Source of the DNA: an uncultured Bacilli bacterium
Lineage (GTDB): Bacteria; Bacillota_I; Bacilli_A; RF39; UBA660
DNA length: 62,499 nt
Direction of reading: 5' to 3'
Assembly: GCA_947626035.1 (NCBI GenBank)
Contig: CANQQR010000001.1
Span: forward strand, 77,096 to 139,594
Positions 36,701 to 46,654 of the stretch are shown here, piece by piece. Within the stretch, counting starts at the first letter, position 1; every line of letters begins with the position of its first letter. Under the pieces are notes generated by a model. The model was not told where the DNA came from. It did not search any database and worked only from the letters and a program-made list of their open reading frames with translations. Both the position numbers and the translations under genes were made by a program.

Positions 36701-37764
36701 ATATTATAAGGATTTAAACACTTCCAACCTTGACCGCCATATTTATTATACTCTTTACTAGTAACAGTAACGCCAACACTTTGAACAAACCAATAAAAAG
36801 ATATTTTCTGTGAATCATAATTAACTACACTACCCTTAACTCGTAGTTGACCTTGTAAACTTCTTACGTCAGTTGGTAAGTCTCCATCAGTAAAGTATGT
36901 TCCTTGCGGTGTTATAATAGATAAACTATAATTACTTGCGTCTCTTTCACTTAAAGGAACCGCACCACAAAATTCTATGTTTGTAATAAAAATATCTTCT
37001 GGCGGATTGTCCTTATAATGCGGAAATCCTTTGCAAAATAAAGCAATATAATTAATACCAATAAAGTTAGAACCATCTATATCAAAAATGGCATATTGCT
37101 TTGTCGGGGTTACTAACTTATATGGATTGCCAATCATCTTATCAACATCTAACACATAGTCTCTGGTTACCTCTGCGCCAGTTGCATTATCCATAAACTT
37201 AAGTGAGAAGATGATTCCGTAGTCGCCTCTGTATTGTTGTTCCGCGGCCAATGCTGTTTCGACCTGAATCCCGCATTTTAAATATTTAGATGTTTTGATA
37301 TATTCATTAAGATCTGTTGCATCAACGTTTAAACAGTTTTGCCCAGCGCTGCTCTCATACAACATAATTACATCACCATCTTTTTTATATGAATGCAAGC
37401 CAGGCCATTCTTTAACTTGTTCAACGCAATTTTTACCAACAGTATCGTATAAATCTTTATCTTCAACAACAGGAATATAGTTAATACCAAGCTTCTTAAC
37501 TGTGCCAATGATTCTTTTGTCTCTTGACATATCATTACCTGGCACTAGCACATATACACTGCTACCTTTTGTATATGTGGCATCAGTATTTTCAGAGTAT
37601 GCGTAAAACATACCATCTTGATACTTTACCTTATATTCACCTATTGTTTTATCTGTGCACTCAACTATGACAGCTTGAATCGTTCTATCATAGCCTGCGT
37701 CAGATACAGTCTTGTTAACTATTATGTCAATAGCTTGTAAAATATTATTTTCGAGCTGACCCAT
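33781..37764 (-). CDS. Large fibre / baseplate protein (Ig-like domains)
   Basis: About 1,327 aa from ATG 37764 (MGQLENNIL), chosen because GGAGAGAATAACT precedes it; an upstream in-frame start adds 21 unlikely residues. Beta-rich, with Ig/FN3-type domains (SYRVNLKEYTGFRYAIY region, FTFSKEGEPGTNG linker of collagen type) and a C-terminal region NGNFSVDKYGNLHSITGDI, WVINDDNLKSRDG that looks like a fibre trimerisation or prophage-tip segment. It ends in a coiled coil (CVALNGRCDQLAAQISSL). It probably forms the central tail tip or a fibre. Confidence 0.6.
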   Translation of the reverse strand: MGQLENNILQAIDIIVNKTVSDAGYDRTIQAVIVECTDKTIGEYKVKYQDGMFYAYSENTDATYTKGSSVYVLVPGNDMSRDKRIIGTVKKLGINYIPVVEDKDLYDTVGKNCVEQVKEWPGLHSYKKDGDVIMLYESSAGQNCLNVDATDLNEYIKTSKYLKCGIQVETALAAEQQYRGDYGIIFSLKFMDNATGAEVTRDYVLDVDKMIGNPYKLVTPTKQYAIFDIDGSNFIGINYIALFCKGFPHYKDNPPEDIFITNIEFCGAVPLSERDASNYSLSIITPQGTYFTDGDLPTDVRSLQGQLRVKGSVVNYDSQKISFYWFVQSVGVTVTSKEYNKYGGQGWKCLNPYNIIAPEAEGEEPVVEWIPMSYILDVKKSDVVAKEVKYKCVAIYDNSVISKVVTIKNMSSPYDITITSDAGTQFYFDIGHPTLTCLVNGAGPGQYTFAWGMTDSSGVYQTLPATAEQNTTYNVLKTEYDDLTRSIANESAPAAPNQSKLADLEKQLAAYDLITRVENNKIHNVQINTIVNFCTYQCSVYDGDVYLGTASIVLNNNLEAEGMYHLIINDADYVYKYNYAGVSPASSTAEQPISIKALTFTVFDNLGNPIEDDVIEHSDIKWVVPTVNTMIEIPSSYHPSVVGTDTATYSNIMSLSYDIKDRYNISYNQNMITLYVDYKGVSLSAQTNFTFSKEGEPGTNGTDFLCKIVPNVRGGVVAPLYPTVTELSDGSAQWNYTPATAGVYFKAQLWHNEQKIFDAAVDGTSTEGRAVRRVRWSIPINNYRIIDPDHTWTSDITHRSVSAFSIQESTGVLSFTGYRNDNPINIIKVQLTYDNVEYTATMPIISVRLKNDSYRVNLKEYTGFRYAIYANDGRQPTYDKTNPFTLVTTYNLGNGYWEDVSEKTSNTYLIDYQWNYLGYPNYITNNNYVVVTRAQKAISLLDEYDGESKSTALEAVLSHAGAEVARIHIPIHLYLDTHGNAAINGWDGNTIELNKEGGFLLAPQMGAGIKESDNTFTGVVMGKVKETYGQQEVGFFGYDHGERTIFLDAETGKSEFGKRGSGQIVIDPTNNRAQIYSGNYFKNGVESGDGLMIDLTTPEIKYGNGNFSVDKYGNLHSITGDIGGWVINDDNLKSRDGNITLYADGHIVGPNWSISQSGLAHFKQLQLDVEPDDDDTHIDLGLLDSNYRRIILGDFIIRLARASDGSAERPCFFSLYSPSKTDEWGNFDKAVSGISATITNTASEYWIWAGYNTSSDMAFGVQHDTVKIRKELELTAGNTWTFDSSTYTKLSELVNAISTKCVALNGRCDQLAAQISSLEGQIAALGR

Positions 37765-37785
37765 AGTTATTCTCTCCTTTTTTCT

Positions 37786-37814
37786 CTTATATATTAATAT
37801 GTATTCTGTGTCCA
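37786..37814 (-). promoter_or_regulatory. Probable sigma-A-like promoter for fibre genes
   Basis: On the minus strand: TGGACA, a 17-bp spacer, TATAAG, placed between the tape measure terminator and the ribosome binding site of the large fibre gene. Weaker than the five near-consensus promoters. Confidence 0.45.
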
Positions 37815-37846
37815 GAAAAATTGACAAAAATGACCAAATAAAAAAA

Positions 37847-37867
37847 AGGAGGGCATAAAGCCCTCCT
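37847..37867 (-). terminator. Terminator after tape measure gene
   Basis: AGGAGGGC/GCCCTCCT, eight pairs around a five-base loop, followed by seven Ts on the minus strand. It begins two bases beyond the tape measure stop. Confidence 0.88.
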
Positions 37868-37868
37868 C

Positions 37869-40800
37869 TTATCTTCTATTGCTAAAAGCGTGCATAGATG
37901 CAGCATTCACTAAGTTATTTAAAGCTTCCTCGATCTCTCTCGCATCGCGGACTCCTGGGAAGTTAGCCTCGATGTGCACATTCTGATCAAGAGCTCCCGC
38001 AGTATTAGGCGTAGCTGTAAATCTCGTAAAACCAATACCGCTTGTTAGATTAGCCATATGTGCATTAGTAGCTGTGTTAAGATTATTGATTAAATCATCC
38101 ATGTGACGAACGATACCAACAGCAGATAAGATATTCTGTGTATCTGTTTGATTAAGAACTAGTTCTTTTTCGTGAAGAATCGCAGCTTTGCCTCCACTGC
38201 CAGCCCAGTTACCTGTGTAACCACCTGTATCAAAAGCAGTAAGTGGCAACCAACCGAATTTCTTTTTAGTAGTTCCCCATCTTACGTGAACAGGGTAATC
38301 TTCAGCCGCAGATTTATTATATCCAACGATCTCAACCTGCCCTCCAACCTGTCCTTCAAATGTCGCATATCGAGCATACGGACCGCTATAATAAGGCGTT
38401 AATGAAAAAGTTTTCTTGTCATTAAGATTATAGCCTTTGCCAGAAGCACCAGTAAATAAATAATTAGCTCCAGATGGACTTCCGCTATTAGAATAACCTC
38501 CGCCGCCAAAACCACTTTCAGATCCAGAACTGCTACTACTATTACTCCCAGGGCCACTAGTATTAGTTCTATTTTGTAGCACGTTAGCAGGTATGTTACT
38601 GCTTGCAGAAGGACTATAACCATCATCCCAATCCGCGGACGCCGCTGCTTCCCGCTGGGCCTGGGCTAATTCGTATGCAGCGGTCGCCGCGTCTTCAGCA
38701 GCACTCTTAATCGCTCCATACTTAGTCTCTAAATCATCTAACTGACCTAAAACACCCTGAATAGCTGGAATTAATTCATCTCTATACTTCTTAATTAAGG
38801 CATCATTACTACTCATTAAATCTCTTGTAGCTTGAACACCTTCAGTGATTCCAGTATGTAGCTGACTAAAGGTGACGTCCGCAGCATCTTCTAGTCTACT
38901 TAAGTCTTCCTGGTAGTTATTAGTAGTCTCTACCAATTCTGAGAAAGCCTCGCTACATGTAGGAATAAAACCACCCTCGCCAGCGAAGGTGTCCGCCATA
39001 TGCTGAACTCCTGAATCCCACTGAGGTATCAAACTATTCATTAGCTCGTCCTTCTCAGCTTGACTCATGTTCTTGAAGTTCTGGACGTCGGTTTGGTACA
39101 ACAAAGCGAGATCCGCGAAAGCAGAATCATAAAGATTATTCCTGATATAAGCGTTCTCTGTAACAATACCATTGATTAACTCACCATACTGCTCAGCCAA
39201 CAGCGCTTCCCGCTTATTTCTCTCTTCTGGGTCTAATGTAGGATCAAGATATAACTCTTTCAGCTTATCCTGGAACTCCTCATAAATACTATATAAGTCA
39301 TCAAGATTCTGTTGATACTGATTCTTATCAAAGTTATACAAGTCATTCTGTGCGTCTTGTAACTCTTGCTGCTTCTGCGCGACCTCTTCCTCATCTGATA
39401 CATACTGATAAGTATAGTTACCTTGAGAGTCACGTCTTAGACGAAGATTAGTCTTGCTTTGTTGCGCGTTCTGTAAGGCTAGCTGTTTCAGAGTTAACTC
39501 ATAGATCATATTAGCACGCTCAACATCATACTCGGTCAGCTTATCTTTCTCACGTAAGTAGTCTAACTGCTGACCCATGACATCTCTAATCTTTTGTTGG
39601 TCAGCTAAATTATCTGTACTGTCAAGAGCATCTAAGTATTTATTTTCTAGCTCTTGAACAGCTTGCATTGCATTAATATTATCAAGATACCTTTCAGCAT
39701 TAGCATTGATTAAATCCCATTCCTCGCCAACGTAATCTAGCCCAAGACCGCCTGTAACTTTATCATTGAGTTTATCAAAAATCATGTTGATAATATTGCT
39801 ATATTTGTCAATAATGTTTTCTACAGCTTCTTCAACTTTACTATTTAACTGCTCTAAAGAATCCTGCCATTCCTCTTGCCATTTTTCGCGGGCTTCGGGA
39901 TCAGTTTCTAGATCCGTCATCTGTTTAGCATAATCAACGCGCTTCCGCAAGAAATCTAATTCATTATTATCATTCTCTTGAATCTGCCGATAGTACTTAT
40001 CCATGTCAGCATACGCATCATCACCATATAACAAACCAATTAGATTCATATCATGATTAAGTAAATCATTAATATAATCATACTGGTCTACATGCTTATC
40101 AAACTCGTCGATAGCTTTGTCTATCATATCCAGGTAAGACTCTTTAATCTGATCTGATAGATCTTTCATATCTTCAAGCTGACTCATTAACTCAGAATAA
40201 TAATTATCTAAGTCTTCAAGCGCTTGCTGCGCATCCTTACCATAGATATCACTTACTCCACCAGGTTCCGCAAGTTTCTGGACTTCCGCGATAGTTTTAT
40301 TTACCTGAGTTGTTAATGCTTGGATAGGACCAGTCCCCGTATTAAAAGTATCTAAAAACGCGTAGTAGTCTTCTAGATCTGATGTAGCATTACCTAAGAT
40401 ATCATCGTCTGCTATCTCTCTTAATATCTTACGGCGGAACTCGCTAAAGTCTTTCTCAGCCTCGGCTATGTCTAGCCTTAGCTCGATCTCCGCGGTAAAT
40501 TTCTGGATATTAATCTCTATTTGACGGTCAAAAGCTTCTTCGATGTTATCTTGTAACTCAGGAATTTCTTTAGATATTATTGTATCATACCGACTAATAT
40601 TATCTTTTAAGGTCTCATAATCTTTTTTGGCCCGCTCAACAACATCTTTGAATGTTTTTTGTTCATCCGCAGATAAGGAATTATATAAATCTATTAAATT
40701 ATTTACTTGATCCATTTTCACTTGAAGAATATTAGTATAATTAGTTAAATATCCTTCTGAATCAAAAGTAGCTCCTTGAGCGCTTAAAACATTTCTTAGT

Positions 40801-43800
40801 TCATTTGCTTCATCTTTTTCTAGTCTGATTTTATTTTCATAAACAGCTTTTTGTTTTTCTAATACATCAAGTTGATCATTTAAATTTGCTAGCAAATCAT
40901 CTCCAGCTAGTTTATCTTGATCTCTTTGGATTCTGGATAGCTGCTCATCTAACTTTTCTAATTCTAAATTTATATCGTGATAACGCTCAGCTTGATCTTG
41001 TAAATAATCAATAAAATCAGGATCTTTATCACCACCACCACTCTTTTTTCCTACTCCTTTTCCACTACTAATATCAGTAAATTTCTTCTCTAAATCAACA
41101 CCGCGAGCGCCAAGCTCTGTAATCATCCCTTCAATATCATTAGCTTGCGCACCAACAGAATCAGCTAAATTTTGATATAAATCTGCTAATTCCGCCCATT
41201 CTTGTCTAGTAGTGTCATAAGTGCTAGTTAATGCTCTATCTGTTCTTTCAGCTGCAACAGCTTCGCCAGATTTACCCGCACTTCCTTTATATTGAACATC
41301 AAAGTCTCCGGCATTTACAGCTCGACCGCCCGCCGCGACAGATGCCATATTATCAGCTGCTGCATTAGCAAAATCAGCAGAAGCTTTCGCGGCTGCTGCG
41401 AATCCTTTAGTCCAGTTATCTGCAACTATACCTGCATTAATATCTGAATTATCTGCTGTTGCTTGTTGATTATCAATCTCTATTTGAGCAGTATCTTTTG
41501 AATTTAATTCTTTTATATTACTTAGCTCATTTGAAATGATAGCCCTAGCTTCAGAAGAAGAAATTTCTGTGTTAGTTTCTACTCCAGCTAATGCTCTAGC
41601 AGCTTCGGCCATTTGTAGATAAGACTGTTGTTTAGCTCTTAATAAAGTAGCTTGTGCTTGCAGTTTTTCAGCCGCAGCGTGCATATCAGCTGCAACTTCT
41701 GTTCGAGCAGCATCAATGGCTGAATTAGCTATTTCTTTATTAATTTGTACTGTTCCATCCCCAAGATCTTTCATACCTTGGATAATTCCAGGAAAAGTAT
41801 TATTTAATTCTCTTATATCATCAACAGCTACAACAAAATTTTTACCAATTAAAGAAGCTTTCTCTTCTATATCCTCCATAGCCGCGACTAAAGAATCAAA
41901 TTCACGTTCAGCTTGAGAATGTACTTCTATATCAATAGAATATTCAGCATCTAATAAATCATTGACACTATTAATAAACTGTTCAGGATTAGCTCTAATA
42001 CTAATAACTCCAGTTTCAGTAGTAATTTTTTCTAATTCATCTTCTGTTTTTTCAACTGCTTTATTAGCTTCTTCTGCCAATCTATCAAAATTTAATTTAT
42101 TTACCGCATCTTGAATTTCTTGTAAGGCTTCTATATAATCTTGCGTACCAACTTCCCAATTACTAGAAACAACATTAAAAGCTCTACTAATATTAGGATA
42201 TTCATCGGAATATAGTCGTTGCAAGTCCTCCTTTAACATTGCTAACGTATCTAAATAAGCTTTCAATTCTTCGTTATCTTTGTCTAATAAATTGGTATAA
42301 TCTATATCGCCAGATTGTATTTGTGCCATTATGTCGCTAGTTTGAGGAGCGATTGTTTCGACAACAATACTAATTCTATTTTTTCTAGCTTGATCTAATT
42401 CATTATTTATATCTGCAATACTCTTTTGTATTTTATTACCAGCATTGTCTTCAAGAGATAAATCTACGGTGGCAATTAAAGTTAAATCATTATTTTGTTC
42501 CCATTCTGAAATTTGTTGTTCAATATCAGTTATATTTTCTCCACTTTGAGCTAACAAATCTCTAATTCTATCTGCTACATTCTTTTCCTGCTCAAATAAA
42601 TTAGATAAATCAAAAGAACTAAAATAGTCTTCTGTCAATTTCTCCAATTTATCCATCTGATCTGTATTTAAATCATCTAGCGGAGCTTCAAACATAATAT
42701 CACTTAATTGCTCTTGAAATTTATCTCTATAATCTTCAAATTCAGATAAGGTATCAATTGTAGCTATATCATAGTCTGGAAGTAATTCTGTTTGTGCAGC
42801 GGCAAGATTTACCATATTTTGCTCTAAATGTTCTTGAGCATCTAGGTAAGCATCATAATTTTGTTTATTATCTTTTAACCATTGATTTAATGATTCTCGG
42901 TATAACTCAGATTTATTTTTTGTTTCTTCATCAATATCTTGCATATCTGAATATGCTTGATTTATAGTTTCATAAACTTTAATAAAAGCTTCCGGAGTTT
43001 TAATATCATAAATGTCAAAAGAACGAGTTGGAACACTAGCATCTTCAATCTCTATTTTATTGGTTTCTCCAATAATATCTTGTTCTAATAAAGGTTGCAA
43101 CGCATCGTTTAAAACATCTAATATAGCCTTTTCATCATTAGTAGTAAGACCAGCCTTAAAGCTAAGATTAAAAGTGCTGCCACTCGGAGCTGGCTGAGCA
43201 CCGCCATAATACAATGCCTCTTCCGCGCTTTTAATTTCAGTTTGAGACGCTTCTAAACTTTTTTGAGCTTCTTCAACTCTTTTTCTTTTAATTTGTTCAT
43301 TTACTCTATTATAACTTTCTTCAAGTGTGTCTACTTGAGCAATTTCTTCGCCTAAAGCATCAGCTAATTCCTTTGTAGCAGTAATTAACTCTTCTTTTCC
43401 AGAACCAGTATCTTTATATGCCTTATATAATTGTTCATATTTTTCATAAAGAGTTTGAACGCTTTCTGCTTCTTCATATTTTTGAGCGGCCTCATCTCTA
43501 GTAGCTTCTGCATTTTTAGCTAATTGTTCATTAACTTTTTTAATATGATCAGTATAAAGAACCATTGCTCCAATAACTGCTCCAATGGCAGCTATTGTTG
43601 CTATTAACGGATTTCCAAGTAAAGACTTATTAAAAGCTTCTTGCATAGCAATTTGTTTTGCTTTTGCATCACTTTCAATATTTTCAGCTTGGATTAATTC
43701 AACAATACTTAAAATTTGATCTTTATATTGTGCATTAACCTGCTGCAAATTCATATGCAGCATACCTTGCAATTTAATAGCAATCTGATTTTCTATATTA

Positions 43801-46559
43801 GCCGCAGATTGTGCTCTTGCACCACCAGTAACAACAGCATCATATGCAAAATACTCTTCAATAATTTTTGCTATTTGCGCTTGAGTGAGCGTAAATTGTT
43901 GATTTTCAGCAGTTTGCGCCAAAACATGAGCAGTAGTCACACTAGTTACAGTTGCTTGTAAAGCTCTATATGTCCCCATTAATAAATTAGTTGTTCCAAA
44001 AGCTTCGTTTAATCGAGCAAAAGAACTAATTAGCATTGGAAAAGAAGTCCCAAAGAAAATTAAACTTTGAGTCATCTTATCTCCAAATGTAGCCTCTTCA
44101 TCTTTCCACGTGCTTAAAACATTTCTAAGAGAATTAAAAGCAAACCCAACCTGCCCCATAGTGCTAGCTAATTGGGTAAATTGTGTTACCGCAGCACGAA
44201 GATCCAAACCTTTAGTTAAATCTTCAAAGTTTTGTCTTGTTGCATATATTTTTTGCTCTAAGTTTTTAGTTGCGCCATCGGCCTCTTGTTCGATAACAGT
44301 GCGAGTTTTTTTAGCCTCTTCCTGAATCCGAACCCCTGTGGTTCTCATGATCTCTACTACTCTATTAGCAGCATTTCTCACATGAACATCTTCTACAACC
44401 ATTCTGTCAGCACTGGCACTAGAAGCCTCTCTTGCAGATTCATATTCTTTTAAGGCAGCAATTAAATCTTGTAATATTGGAGTTTGTTGTCCATATGTGG
44501 TAATCCAATCATTAGCTTTATTAATAGACTCTCCAATTTCAACATTTACATCTTCTAAAGCTTTTTTATATTGTTTCGCACTATTTGCTTGGCTACTTAA
44601 TCTTAAAGCTTCATCTGCAATTTCTCTGAAATTTCTAGCATTCTTTGAAACTTCATCGAACTCTTGCGATAAAGATGTTAATTCTGCTTTTACATCATCC
44701 GCCTGCTTAGGCCCAAACATATTACTAAAATTAAATTGAGGATCTACAAAATTTTGAACAAAATCTGTTGCAGCCTGTTTTGTAGCTTCCCATTCAGCCT
44801 TATTATTTTGTAATTCATGAGTTTGATTAATAATACTGTTTGCTATTTGATGCTCTTGTTCAGTTACTACTTTCCCATACGATAGTATTTGCTCTCGCAT
44901 TCCAATAAGTTCACGAGTATCGCTATCATTAATATTAAGACCATGAAACTGCTCAAGAATTTCCATTTGGGCTTGCAACTTCACTGCATTTTCTTGTAGT
45001 CCCCGCATATTAAGAATGCTTGTTGCTATTCCACTAGCAATTTGCCTAGAAAAAACTTGAGTTCCGATAGCTCCAAGACCTAATAAAACATTTTTTCCTC
45101 CACCAATAGTCTCTACAAAAGCATCCATACCCGCAACAAGATGAGTTAAAGCATCAACTACTCCATTTATATCATCTGCGTTAAACAAAGATGCGTATAA
45201 ATCTTCTGTTTCTGCTCTTAATTGTTTTAAATGCGCGGCAGTGCCTTCCATATAAATATCTTGCTGTTCTTGCAACGTACCCATAGCATTACGAGAAGTC
45301 TCTATTGCTTCACTGTACATATCCCAGTTGTCAAATAGAGCTAACATATTATTATACTGACGAGTACCTGCGATTGACTGAGAAAGGAAGATTTGCTGTT
45401 CTCGTGACATGGTATCCCATTTTTCACCAATCTCTTCAATGACGTCACCCATATCACGTAACTTATTATTTGCATCAAGAACATTAATACCCATTTGAGC
45501 CATTTGCTCAGTATAATTATCAAGCGTAGTTTCTTCATCTAATCCAGCTTGAATATCTGACATACGAGCATATACACTTCTTAATGCAACACCAACAGAT
45601 TCTGGTGCTTGACGAGTAACAGATACAATAGTAGCTAACTGAGCATTTAATTGATCAACATCGACGCCCATCAAGTTTGCGGCTGATGCTACACGGCTCA
45701 TGCCTGTACTTAATTCTTCTAGATCCGCAGCAGTGGAAGCAGCAACCGCGGCTAACTTATCGACATACAATTCAGCCTCATCGGCAGTAACCTTATAGCC
45801 ATTCCACACAGCAGTTAATTGCTCTGATACTTCAGCAGTACTTTGCTGAGTAACATTAGCAGCTTTTAAGGTTGTTTCAGTTCTTGCCTGAACATCTTCA
45901 TCACTTAAACCCTGTTGATAATAGATCAAAGAAGCGTTAGTATAATCAGTTGTATATGCAGCTAAAGATTTTGCAGCATTATTAGCCTGCAAAGCGAACT
46001 CTGCCATATCGTCCGCAGATTTACCGGTAACTATTCTAATATCATTTAGAGAATGATCTAAATCTTTTGCAAAACTGTAAGCCTGTTGAATAGAACCAGT
46101 AATAGAGTTAATAATACCTGCTGTTATATTCCATCTGATTGTGTTGGCCATTGTGGTGGCCATTTTATCTAATAAAACATTACTTTGTTTTAATTGTAAA
46201 TTTGTTGTTAAAATATCATTTGTAATATTTTTAAAAGCCCTTTGCCCTACCTGCCCAGCAGAGCTAAAGTCCTGATAAATTTTTTGTAAGTCTAATGATC
46301 TTAATTCTTGCTGAAATTGCGTTAAATTAACTGCACCTAAACTTGAATTAAAAGAACGAGTTAAAGCATTTCCCAACTCAGTAGCAGACATTCTCAATTG
46401 TTTTAATTGTCTGTTTGCTTCTTGTAAATTCATTCCGCTATTTAAATCCATTAAATCTTGAGTCGTAAAGCTTCTCAATTCATTTAATGAGCGCTTAATT
46501 TCATCTAGGCTAGTTTTATTCAACTGGTACCCAACCTGAAAAGTAATCTGGTTAGCCAT
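37869..46559 (-). CDS. Tail tape measure protein
   Basis: About 2,896 aa from ATG 46559 (MANQITFQVGYQL), preceded by AAGGAGGTACAAGG; an upstream frame extension crosses a terminator and is not used. The N-terminal fifth matches the TP901-type tape measure core (ITGSIQQAYSFAKDL, then QLATIVSVTRQAPESV). A hydrophobic segment (IATIAAIGAVIGAMVLYT) near residue 1000 and very long coiled coils follow; a C-terminal SH3-like part (GWLPLTAFDTGG) may act at the tail tip. It sets tail length and is ejected ahead of DNA. Confidence 0.92.
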   Translation of the reverse strand: MANQITFQVGYQLNKTSLDEIKRSLNELRSFTTQDLMDLNSGMNLQEANRQLKQLRMSATELGNALTRSFNSSLGAVNLTQFQQELRSLDLQKIYQDFSSAGQVGQRAFKNITNDILTTNLQLKQSNVLLDKMATTMANTIRWNITAGIINSITGSIQQAYSFAKDLDHSLNDIRIVTGKSADDMAEFALQANNAAKSLAAYTTDYTNASLIYYQQGLSDEDVQARTETTLKAANVTQQSTAEVSEQLTAVWNGYKVTADEAELYVDKLAAVAASTAADLEELSTGMSRVASAANLMGVDVDQLNAQLATIVSVTRQAPESVGVALRSVYARMSDIQAGLDEETTLDNYTEQMAQMGINVLDANNKLRDMGDVIEEIGEKWDTMSREQQIFLSQSIAGTRQYNNMLALFDNWDMYSEAIETSRNAMGTLQEQQDIYMEGTAAHLKQLRAETEDLYASLFNADDINGVVDALTHLVAGMDAFVETIGGGKNVLLGLGAIGTQVFSRQIASGIATSILNMRGLQENAVKLQAQMEILEQFHGLNINDSDTRELIGMREQILSYGKVVTEQEHQIANSIINQTHELQNNKAEWEATKQAATDFVQNFVDPQFNFSNMFGPKQADDVKAELTSLSQEFDEVSKNARNFREIADEALRLSSQANSAKQYKKALEDVNVEIGESINKANDWITTYGQQTPILQDLIAALKEYESAREASSASADRMVVEDVHVRNAANRVVEIMRTTGVRIQEEAKKTRTVIEQEADGATKNLEQKIYATRQNFEDLTKGLDLRAAVTQFTQLASTMGQVGFAFNSLRNVLSTWKDEEATFGDKMTQSLIFFGTSFPMLISSFARLNEAFGTTNLLMGTYRALQATVTSVTTAHVLAQTAENQQFTLTQAQIAKIIEEYFAYDAVVTGGARAQSAANIENQIAIKLQGMLHMNLQQVNAQYKDQILSIVELIQAENIESDAKAKQIAMQEAFNKSLLGNPLIATIAAIGAVIGAMVLYTDHIKKVNEQLAKNAEATRDEAAQKYEEAESVQTLYEKYEQLYKAYKDTGSGKEELITATKELADALGEEIAQVDTLEESYNRVNEQIKRKRVEEAQKSLEASQTEIKSAEEALYYGGAQPAPSGSTFNLSFKAGLTTNDEKAILDVLNDALQPLLEQDIIGETNKIEIEDASVPTRSFDIYDIKTPEAFIKVYETINQAYSDMQDIDEETKNKSELYRESLNQWLKDNKQNYDAYLDAQEHLEQNMVNLAAAQTELLPDYDIATIDTLSEFEDYRDKFQEQLSDIMFEAPLDDLNTDQMDKLEKLTEDYFSSFDLSNLFEQEKNVADRIRDLLAQSGENITDIEQQISEWEQNNDLTLIATVDLSLEDNAGNKIQKSIADINNELDQARKNRISIVVETIAPQTSDIMAQIQSGDIDYTNLLDKDNEELKAYLDTLAMLKEDLQRLYSDEYPNISRAFNVVSSNWEVGTQDYIEALQEIQDAVNKLNFDRLAEEANKAVEKTEDELEKITTETGVISIRANPEQFINSVNDLLDAEYSIDIEVHSQAEREFDSLVAAMEDIEEKASLIGKNFVVAVDDIRELNNTFPGIIQGMKDLGDGTVQINKEIANSAIDAARTEVAADMHAAAEKLQAQATLLRAKQQSYLQMAEAARALAGVETNTEISSSEARAIISNELSNIKELNSKDTAQIEIDNQQATADNSDINAGIVADNWTKGFAAAAKASADFANAAADNMASVAAGGRAVNAGDFDVQYKGSAGKSGEAVAAERTDRALTSTYDTTRQEWAELADLYQNLADSVGAQANDIEGMITELGARGVDLEKKFTDISSGKGVGKKSGGGDKDPDFIDYLQDQAERYHDINLELEKLDEQLSRIQRDQDKLAGDDLLANLNDQLDVLEKQKAVYENKIRLEKDEANELRNVLSAQGATFDSEGYLTNYTNILQVKMDQVNNLIDLYNSLSADEQKTFKDVVERAKKDYETLKDNISRYDTIISKEIPELQDNIEEAFDRQIEINIQKFTAEIELRLDIAEAEKDFSEFRRKILREIADDDILGNATSDLEDYYAFLDTFNTGTGPIQALTTQVNKTIAEVQKLAEPGGVSDIYGKDAQQALEDLDNYYSELMSQLEDMKDLSDQIKESYLDMIDKAIDEFDKHVDQYDYINDLLNHDMNLIGLLYGDDAYADMDKYYRQIQENDNNELDFLRKRVDYAKQMTDLETDPEAREKWQEEWQDSLEQLNSKVEEAVENIIDKYSNIINMIFDKLNDKVTGGLGLDYVGEEWDLINANAERYLDNINAMQAVQELENKYLDALDSTDNLADQQKIRDVMGQQLDYLREKDKLTEYDVERANMIYELTLKQLALQNAQQSKTNLRLRRDSQGNYTYQYVSDEEEVAQKQQELQDAQNDLYNFDKNQYQQNLDDLYSIYEEFQDKLKELYLDPTLDPEERNKREALLAEQYGELINGIVTENAYIRNNLYDSAFADLALLYQTDVQNFKNMSQAEKDELMNSLIPQWDSGVQHMADTFAGEGGFIPTCSEAFSELVETTNNYQEDLSRLEDAADVTFSQLHTGITEGVQATRDLMSSNDALIKKYRDELIPAIQGVLGQLDDLETKYGAIKSAAEDAATAAYELAQAQREAAASADWDDGYSPSASSNIPANVLQNRTNTSGPGSNSSSSSGSESGFGGGGYSNSGSPSGANYLFTGASGKGYNLNDKKTFSLTPYYSGPYARYATFEGQVGGQVEIVGYNKSAAEDYPVHVRWGTTKKKFGWLPLTAFDTGGYTGNWAGSGGKAAILHEKELVLNQTDTQNILSAVGIVRHMDDLINNLNTATNAHMANLTSGIGFTRFTATPNTAGALDQNVHIEANFPGVRDAREIEEALNNLVNAASMHAFSNRR

Positions 46560-46593
46560 ATCTATCCTTGTACCTCCTTGACAAAATAAAAAT

Positions 46594-46630
46594 AATGCCT
46601 CTACTACCATATTATGATAATAGAAGCATT
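46594..46630 (-). terminator. Terminator/attenuator between chaperone and tape measure genes
   Basis: On the minus strand AATGCTTCTATTATCAT pairs with ATGGTAGTAGAGGCATT: a 16-17-pair stem with three G.U pairs, then ATTTTTATTTT. It lies in the short gap before the tape measure ribosome binding site, and I find no promoter after it. Confidence 0.7.
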
Positions 46631-46654
46631 AATATTAATTTATTTTGACCTTAT

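Noticed and set aside
37765..37827. Upstream extension of the 1,327-aa fibre protein
   Set aside because: It spans the probable promoter and ribosome binding site; ATG 37764 is better placed.
46560..46610. Upstream extension of the tape measure start by 17 codons
   Set aside because: It crosses the terminator tail and the AAGGAGG ribosome binding site that fits ATG 46559.
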